Assembly (NCBI GenBank): GCA_910579745.1
Contig: CAJTVH010000080.1
Coordinates: 1 to 8,905 of the forward strand
Reading direction: 5' to 3'
Source: an uncultured Clostridia bacterium
GTDB lineage: Bacteria; Bacillota; Clostridia; Lachnospirales; CAG-274
Length of the DNA: 8,905 nt
Shown: in pieces, positions 5,603 through 8,905 of the stretch
Numbering within the stretch: the stretch's first letter is position 1
Layout: each line of letters begins with the position of its first letter
The notes under the pieces: model-generated
What the model saw: only the letters and a program-made list of their open reading frames with translations
What the model was told of the DNA's origin: nothing
The model's database searches: none
Translations under genes and position numbers: made by a program

Positions 5603-6064
5603 ATGGATTATAACTATTATATGAGAAAAGCTTTTGAGCAGGCGAAACTTGCCTATGACAAGGATGAAGTGCCCATTGGCTGTGTTATAGCGTATAACGG
5701 CAAAATAATAGGAAAAGGATATAACAAACGAAACGGGAAGAAAAACCCATTGTTTCACGCTGAGATTGAGGCCATAAACGAGGCTTGTGAAGTGATAAAC
5801 GACTGGCGTCTTGAGGAATGTGTACTTTTTGTGACTGTGGAGCCATGTCCTATGTGCGCCGGGGCTATAGTTCAAGCGAGGATAAATGAGGTTGTTTTCG
5901 GAACGAGAAACAAAAAGGCCGGCTGCGGGGGGTCTGTATTAAACATATTGGACTGTGATGGATTAAACCACAGAGTTAAAATAACAGAGGGAGTTATGAA
6001 AGAGGAATGCGGGGAATTGATGAGTGATTTTTTTAGAAAAATGAGGGAAACTGATAAAATTTAA
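5603..6064 (+). CDS. tadA: tRNA-specific adenosine deaminase
   Basis: A 153-residue cytosolic zinc enzyme of the CMP/dCMP deaminase fold. TadA converts A34 to inosine in the anticodon of tRNA-Arg(ACG), which lets one tRNA read CGU, CGC and CGA. Seen: zinc ligand H52 and catalytic E54 in HAE; zinc ligands C82 and C85 in PCPMCAGAI; FGTRNKKAGCGGS (89-101 region); and a C-terminal helix with EECGELMSDFFRKMR as in TadA. The segment before HAE reads NPLF rather than the common DPTA, a variant I regard as acceptable for Clostridia. Start support: GGAAG (5591-5595), 7 bases before the ATG. It follows the dockerin terminator by about 50 bases, and no clear promoter is visible there. The SRP RNA and dnaX often found near tadA in Firmicutes are absent. 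A guanine or cytosine deaminase is less likely. Confidence 0.94.
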   Translation: MDYNYYMRKAFEQAKLAYDKDEVPIGCVIAYNGKIIGKGYNKRNGKKNPLFHAEIEAINEACEVINDWRLEECVLFVTVEPCPMCAGAIVQARINEVVFGTRNKKAGCGGSVLNILDCDGLNHRVKITEGVMKEECGELMSDFFRKMRETDKI

Positions 6065-6365
6065 CAGACTATGAATTTTAGTGTTACGTATATAGTATAT
6101 GAGATGTTTTTATATTACGGCGATTAGCGGGATTTTATCCTATATTAAGCGGGAACTACACTTAATACAAAGGCGGAGTTATACGCCGCGGGGGTATGAG
6201 TATTTTTGAGAGACAAAAATATCAATAAGCTTCTTTCGAAACTACGTTATTATGGCAATTTCATAAAAAGAAAAAATATTTTTTTTCAGATACAACCTAA
6301 TCTTAAAAAAATTGACGTAAGGTTTTGAAAGAAGTCTGATAGTTTTTGACTTATATCAGGTTTAT

Positions 6366-6513
6366 TATAGGAAATACCATACAATTCAAAAATAAAAATA
6401 ATTTTTGAAAATAATTGAGCGTAAGTGTTGAATTTTTCGCGGAAAAATCAACTTGAAGCGTTATTAATTTTAAAAAATTATTTTTATTACTTTATTATGC
6501 GGTGTTTCCTATA
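6366..6513. repeat. 148-bp element bounded by 13-bp inverted repeats, MITE-like
   Basis: TATAGGAAATACC (6366-6378) pairs with GGTGTTTCCTATA (6501-6513) with a single T-G wobble. Two more hairpins lie inside: TTCAAAAAT/ATTTTTGAA (6385-6393 with 6401-6409) and GTTGA-A-TTTTTC/GAAAAATCAAC (6427-6438 with 6442-6452). The size, AT richness, terminal inverted repeats and lack of coding capacity resemble a miniature repeat element. I see no convincing target-site duplication. Its right end is 66 bases before the MATE start. Confidence 0.4.
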
Positions 6514-6566
6514 GTTTGATTGTTAATTTTTTAGTGTTTCGCTGTAGTATTAGTTATTTTTAAAGA

Positions 6567-6572
6567 AGGAGG
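6567..6572 (+). promoter_or_regulatory. Strong Shine-Dalgarno site that fixes a TTG start
   Basis: A perfect AGGAGG lies 7 bases before TTG at 6580. The first in-frame ATG (6613) has no such site, so TTG is the likely start of the MATE gene. Confidence 0.85.
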
Positions 6573-6579
6573 AATTTTT

Positions 6580-7974
6580 TTGGAGCGAGAACAAGATAAA
6601 CAACAAAATAAAATGGGTGTGCTGCCTATAAACAAGCTTTTGCTGTCGATGGCCCTTCCTATGATGGCGTCAATGCTTGTACAGGCGTTATATAATATTG
6701 TGGACAGTATATTTGTTTCTAAAATAAGTGAAGACGCTCTCTCGGCGGTGTCTCTCGCTTTTCCCGTTCAAACCTTTATGATTGCCATAGGTTCGGGAAC
6801 GGGCGTCGGTATAAACGCTTATTTATCGAGAAGTCTTGGCGAGAACAACCGAAGAAACGTGAACAGAGCCGCTACAAACGGTATTATGCTTGTTTTTATA
6901 AGCGCTCTTATTTTTATTATTTTCGGATTGTTTTTTGTAAGAATGTTTTTTGATGGACAGTCCGCCGATAATCCGGAAATAATCGAATACGGGGTTTCAT
7001 ATTTAAGCATATGTTCTGTATTATCTTTCGCTCTTTTCGGGCAGATGACTTTTGAGAGGCTTCTCCAGTCTACGGGAAAAACTTTCTACGCAATGATAAC
7101 CCAGGGAACGGGGGCTATTATAAATTTAATTTTAGACCCTATACTTATTTTCGGTTTATACGGATTTCCTGAAATGGGAGTAGCGGGCGCCGCTCTTGCA
7201 ACGGTAGCGGGGCAGATTATAGCCATGGGGCTCGCTATATATTTTAATTTAAAGAAAAACAAAGAAATAAATTTCAGTTTTAAACGGTTTCGCCCTCATT
7301 TAAAAACGATAAAAACTATTTATTCTGTAGGTGTTCCATCTATACTTATGATGTCAATAGGCTCTATAATGACTTTTGGGATAAATCAAATTCTTATAAG
7401 TTTCTCATCAACGGCTGTAGCTGTTTTCGGGGTTTATTTTAAAATTCAAAGTTTTGTGTTTATGCCCGTTTTTGGTTTAAACAACGGTATGATTCCCATA
7501 GTCGCCTATAATTACGGAGCTCTTAACAAAGAGCGGATTTTAAAAACGATACGGCTCGCCGTGATTTACGCCGTATCAATAATGGTTGTTGGTTTCATAG
7601 TGTTTCAAACATGTACGGAATGGCTTTTACAGCTTTTTGACGCCTCGGATGAAATGCTTCAGATAGGCGTGCCAGCACTTAGAACAATAAGTATGAGTTT
7701 TATTCCCGCCGGATTTTGTATAATTATTATATCAGTTTTCCAGTCTTTCGGCAGGGGGGTTATAAGTCTTATTATTTCAGTGATAAGGCAGCTTGTTATT
7801 CTTCTTCCTACGGCTTTTTTACTTTCTTTCCTATGCGAGGGGAACTATGTGGCGCCTATATGGTTCGCCTTTCCCATAGCCGAGGTGTCAGCTGTTGTTT
7901 TGAGCGTTTTATTCTTTATAAAGATTCATAAAACTGTTATTAAACCTTTAGGAAAGACTGAGAACGCGGTTTAA
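6580..7974 (+). CDS. MATE family multidrug/Na+ (or H+) antiporter
   Basis: A 464-residue inner membrane protein with about 12 hydrophobic segments in two six-helix halves. MATE carriers export cationic drugs or metabolites in exchange for Na+ or H+. Seen: an N-terminal PMMASMLVQALYNIVDSIF stretch (27-45) with an acidic residue (D42) in the first helices; GSGTGVGINAYLSRSLGE (71-88), typical of the MepA-like branch; a LDPILIFG motif (185-192); and the second-half counterpart NNGMIPIVAYNYGA (301-314). The length is normal for the family. It starts at TTG after a perfect AGGAGG. The preceding gap carries an inverted-repeat element, so transcription is probably independent of tadA. The frame stays open for 63 codons after the TAA, but that stretch belongs to another gene's remnant. 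The substrate cannot be told from sequence; no regulator gene is adjacent. Confidence 0.93.
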   Translation: MEREQDKQQNKMGVLPINKLLLSMALPMMASMLVQALYNIVDSIFVSKISEDALSAVSLAFPVQTFMIAIGSGTGVGINAYLSRSLGENNRRNVNRAATNGIMLVFISALIFIIFGLFFVRMFFDGQSADNPEIIEYGVSYLSICSVLSFALFGQMTFERLLQSTGKTFYAMITQGTGAIINLILDPILIFGLYGFPEMGVAGAALATVAGQIIAMGLAIYFNLKKNKEINFSFKRFRPHLKTIKTIYSVGVPSILMMSIGSIMTFGINQILISFSSTAVAVFGVYFKIQSFVFMPVFGLNNGMIPIVAYNYGALNKERILKTIRLAVIYAVSIMVVGFIVFQTCTEWLLQLFDASDEMLQIGVPALRTISMSFIPAGFCIIIISVFQSFGRGVISLIISVIRQLVILLPTAFLLSFLCEGNYVAPIWFAFPIAEVSAVVLSVLFFIKIHKTVIKPLGKTENAV

Positions 7975-8166
7975 CCAACTGAGAAAGTCACTGACTGGCT
8001 TGTCGGCTTATCTAAAGATAGTGTGCTGAATAAATCTAACAATATAGGAATATGTTTTGAAGAACAAGATTTTGACGGTTTCTTAGACAAACTGAGAAGT
8101 TACCCCAATATTGAGTATTTAGGAGATGTGATTGAGGGAGGTGGTATAATCAAATTTACCGTATAA
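7975..8166 (+). pseudogene. Remnant of a VOC (glyoxalase/bleomycin-resistance fold) protein
   Basis: Directly after the MATE stop, the same frame stays open for 63 codons to TAA (8164-8166) and contains no ATG. Its middle, NNIGICFEEQDFDGFLDKL followed by PNIEYLGDVIE, resembles the second half of small Clostridial VOC proteins (usually about 120-130 residues). The N-terminal half is missing. After DVIE, where the family normally has a WGQRVxRFYDPDGHxIEV-type segment with the last metal ligand, only GGGIIKFTV remains. It is therefore cut at both ends and has no plausible start or ribosome site. The in-frame junction with the MATE gene is probably accidental, left by a deletion. The promoter of the next gene lies within its 3' end. 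The family call comes from remembered family patterns and should be checked. Confidence 0.6.
8142..8150 (+). promoter_or_regulatory. Extended -10 promoter candidate for the QueG-like gene
   Basis: TGGTATAAT is a perfect TATAAT (8145-8150) with an upstream TG. No good -35 hexamer lies 16-18 bases upstream, as can occur with extended -10 promoters. Transcription would start near 8157, about 33 bases before the ATG. It sits inside the VOC remnant. Confidence 0.5.
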
Positions 8167-8189
8167 AAGTTATTTGAGAGGTAGTTTAC

Positions 8190-8843
8190 ATGATTGAAAA
8201 AAATATTCATAATATATTTTTAAAATATCCCGAAGTTATTTATGGATTTACAAATATTGCGTATAGTGAATATGTAAGTACATATAAATCTGCCTTAGTC
8301 TTTGCGGTACCTTATGGGGAACAGCTTACAATCGAAACATATTCTGAAGAAAAGTTTGAAAAGGGTATTCAAGATGCAAAAAAAGTATCGGAAAAAATTT
8401 TAACACAACTGCAAAAAATGCTTGATGAATATAACGTAAAATATTATATTCCGCCCGTAGCACAAAATAACGAGGTGTATTTGACAGCCCCTTTTTCTTT
8501 CAAGTTTGCGGCAGTAAATGCTGGATTAGGTTGGATTGGAAAAAACGATGTTGTTATTACAAAACAATATGGGCCAAGAGTAAGATTATCTGTAATTTTA
8601 ATAAATAAGATATTTGTTTATGGTAACAAAATATTAAAGAGTAATTGTCCTGAAAATTGCAAAAAATGTGTTGATGTTTGTCCTCATAAAGCGTTACATA
8701 ATGTACAATGGAATATCAACTCATTAAGAAGTGATATAATAGATTATAGGTTATGTAACGAAAAAAGAAGTATATATCTTAAAACACACGGAAGAAAAAA
8801 TGCTTGCGGTCTTTGTATGGTTGCTTGCCCGTTTGGAACATAA
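8190..8843 (+). CDS. QueG-like double [4Fe-4S] protein
   Basis: A 217-residue cytosolic iron-sulfur protein related to the N-terminal and ferredoxin parts of epoxyqueuosine reductase (QueG). Seen: an N-terminal segment with ALVFAVPYG (35-43); the QueG-type motif AVNAGLGWIGKND (108-120) followed by YGPRVRLSVILI; then cysteines C153-x3-C157-x2-C160-x3-C164-P and C189 ... C206-x2-C209-x3-C213-P, eight in all, enough for two [4Fe-4S] clusters. It is much shorter than true QueG (about 310-380) and lacks the C-terminal HEAT repeats, so it is probably a paralogous reductase of unknown substrate rather than the queuosine enzyme. Start support: AGAGG (8177-8181), 8 bases before the ATG. It ends in a double stop (TAA TAG). 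Codon use is AT-rich: the Asp codons I checked are GAT and the Arg codons AGA or AGG, unlike the GAC-rich genes upstream, which suggests transfer. Confidence 0.85.
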   Translation: MIEKNIHNIFLKYPEVIYGFTNIAYSEYVSTYKSALVFAVPYGEQLTIETYSEEKFEKGIQDAKKVSEKILTQLQKMLDEYNVKYYIPPVAQNNEVYLTAPFSFKFAAVNAGLGWIGKNDVVITKQYGPRVRLSVILINKIFVYGNKILKSNCPENCKKCVDVCPHKALHNVQWNINSLRSDIIDYRLCNEKRSIYLKTHGRKNACGLCMVACPFGT

Positions 8844-8905
8844 TAGCAAGCCCCCATTTGTAAAAAAGATAGGATCATGTGACAATTTACAGTAATAAAC
8901 AAATT

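Larger units (their letters stand above)
6065..6579. other. Non-coding gap between tadA and the MATE gene
   Basis: No credible gene on either strand. The left part has a TATTAAG/CTTAATA hairpin (6143-6149 with 6161-6167) and a GGCG/CGCC hairpin (6172-6175 with 6184-6187). The middle (about 6200-6360) is AT-rich with no clear structure. The right part is the inverted-repeat-bounded element at 6366-6513. I see no clear terminator directly after tadA. A weak promoter candidate for the MATE gene is TTGTTA (6520-6525) with TAGTAT (6545-6550), but the spacing is 19. Confidence 0.5.

Noticed and set aside
5525..5875. 116-codon minus-strand frame over tadA
   Set aside because: It is antisense to a clearly functional tadA and has no motif of its own.
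6065..6579. SRP RNA or tRNA gene after tadA, as in many Firmicutes
   Set aside because: The conserved SRP core and any TPsiC-like GTTCRA sequence with cloverleaf arms are missing.

Overview
The window looks like chromosomal DNA from a low-GC Firmicute, most likely a member of the Clostridia. LeuS has the Gram-positive length, the Shine-Dalgarno sites are strong, the promoters are SigA-like, and one exported protein carries a dockerin module. Dockerins are typical of polysaccharide-degrading anaerobic Clostridia. I cannot name a genus. No rRNA, tRNA, CRISPR array, transposase or phage gene is visible.

Layout: the last 13 codons of an unidentified gene (1-42), then leuS (176-2587, +), closed by a strong hairpin. 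A small convergent Zn-ribbon-like gene of unknown function (2656-2919, -) follows. About 760 bases of non-coding, hairpin-rich DNA separate it from a YcdX-type PHP metal-dependent hydrolase (3683-4402, +). A second AT-rich gap (4403-4856) holds a long inverted repeat, a consensus SigA promoter and a roughly 160-nt leader. These precede a secreted dockerin-bearing protein (4857-5489, +), which ends at a good terminator. tadA (5603-6064, +) is next. A third non-coding gap (6065-6579) contains a 148-bp element bounded by inverted repeats. It leads into a TTG-started MATE efflux transporter (6580-7974, +). In the same frame just after the MATE stop is a broken remnant of a VOC/glyoxalase-type gene (7975-8166). 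The window ends with a double [4Fe-4S] QueG-like protein (8190-8843, +) whose AT-rich codon use differs from everything upstream.

Functional picture: leuS and tadA are housekeeping translation genes. The PHP hydrolase, dockerin protein, MATE pump and QueG-like protein are accessory. Most genes appear to be transcribed singly, because long gaps with their own promoters or terminators separate them; no multi-gene operon with a shared task is evident. The dockerin gene has the best-marked expression unit: perfect promoter, structured leader, gene, terminator. The right-hand end (from about 7975) looks like a patch of different ancestry.

I found no convincing new multi-gene system. The observations most worth checking are the dockerin leader, the inverted-repeat element before the MATE gene, the nested hairpins between leuS and the Zn-ribbon gene, and a possible structured RNA at 3284-3357.
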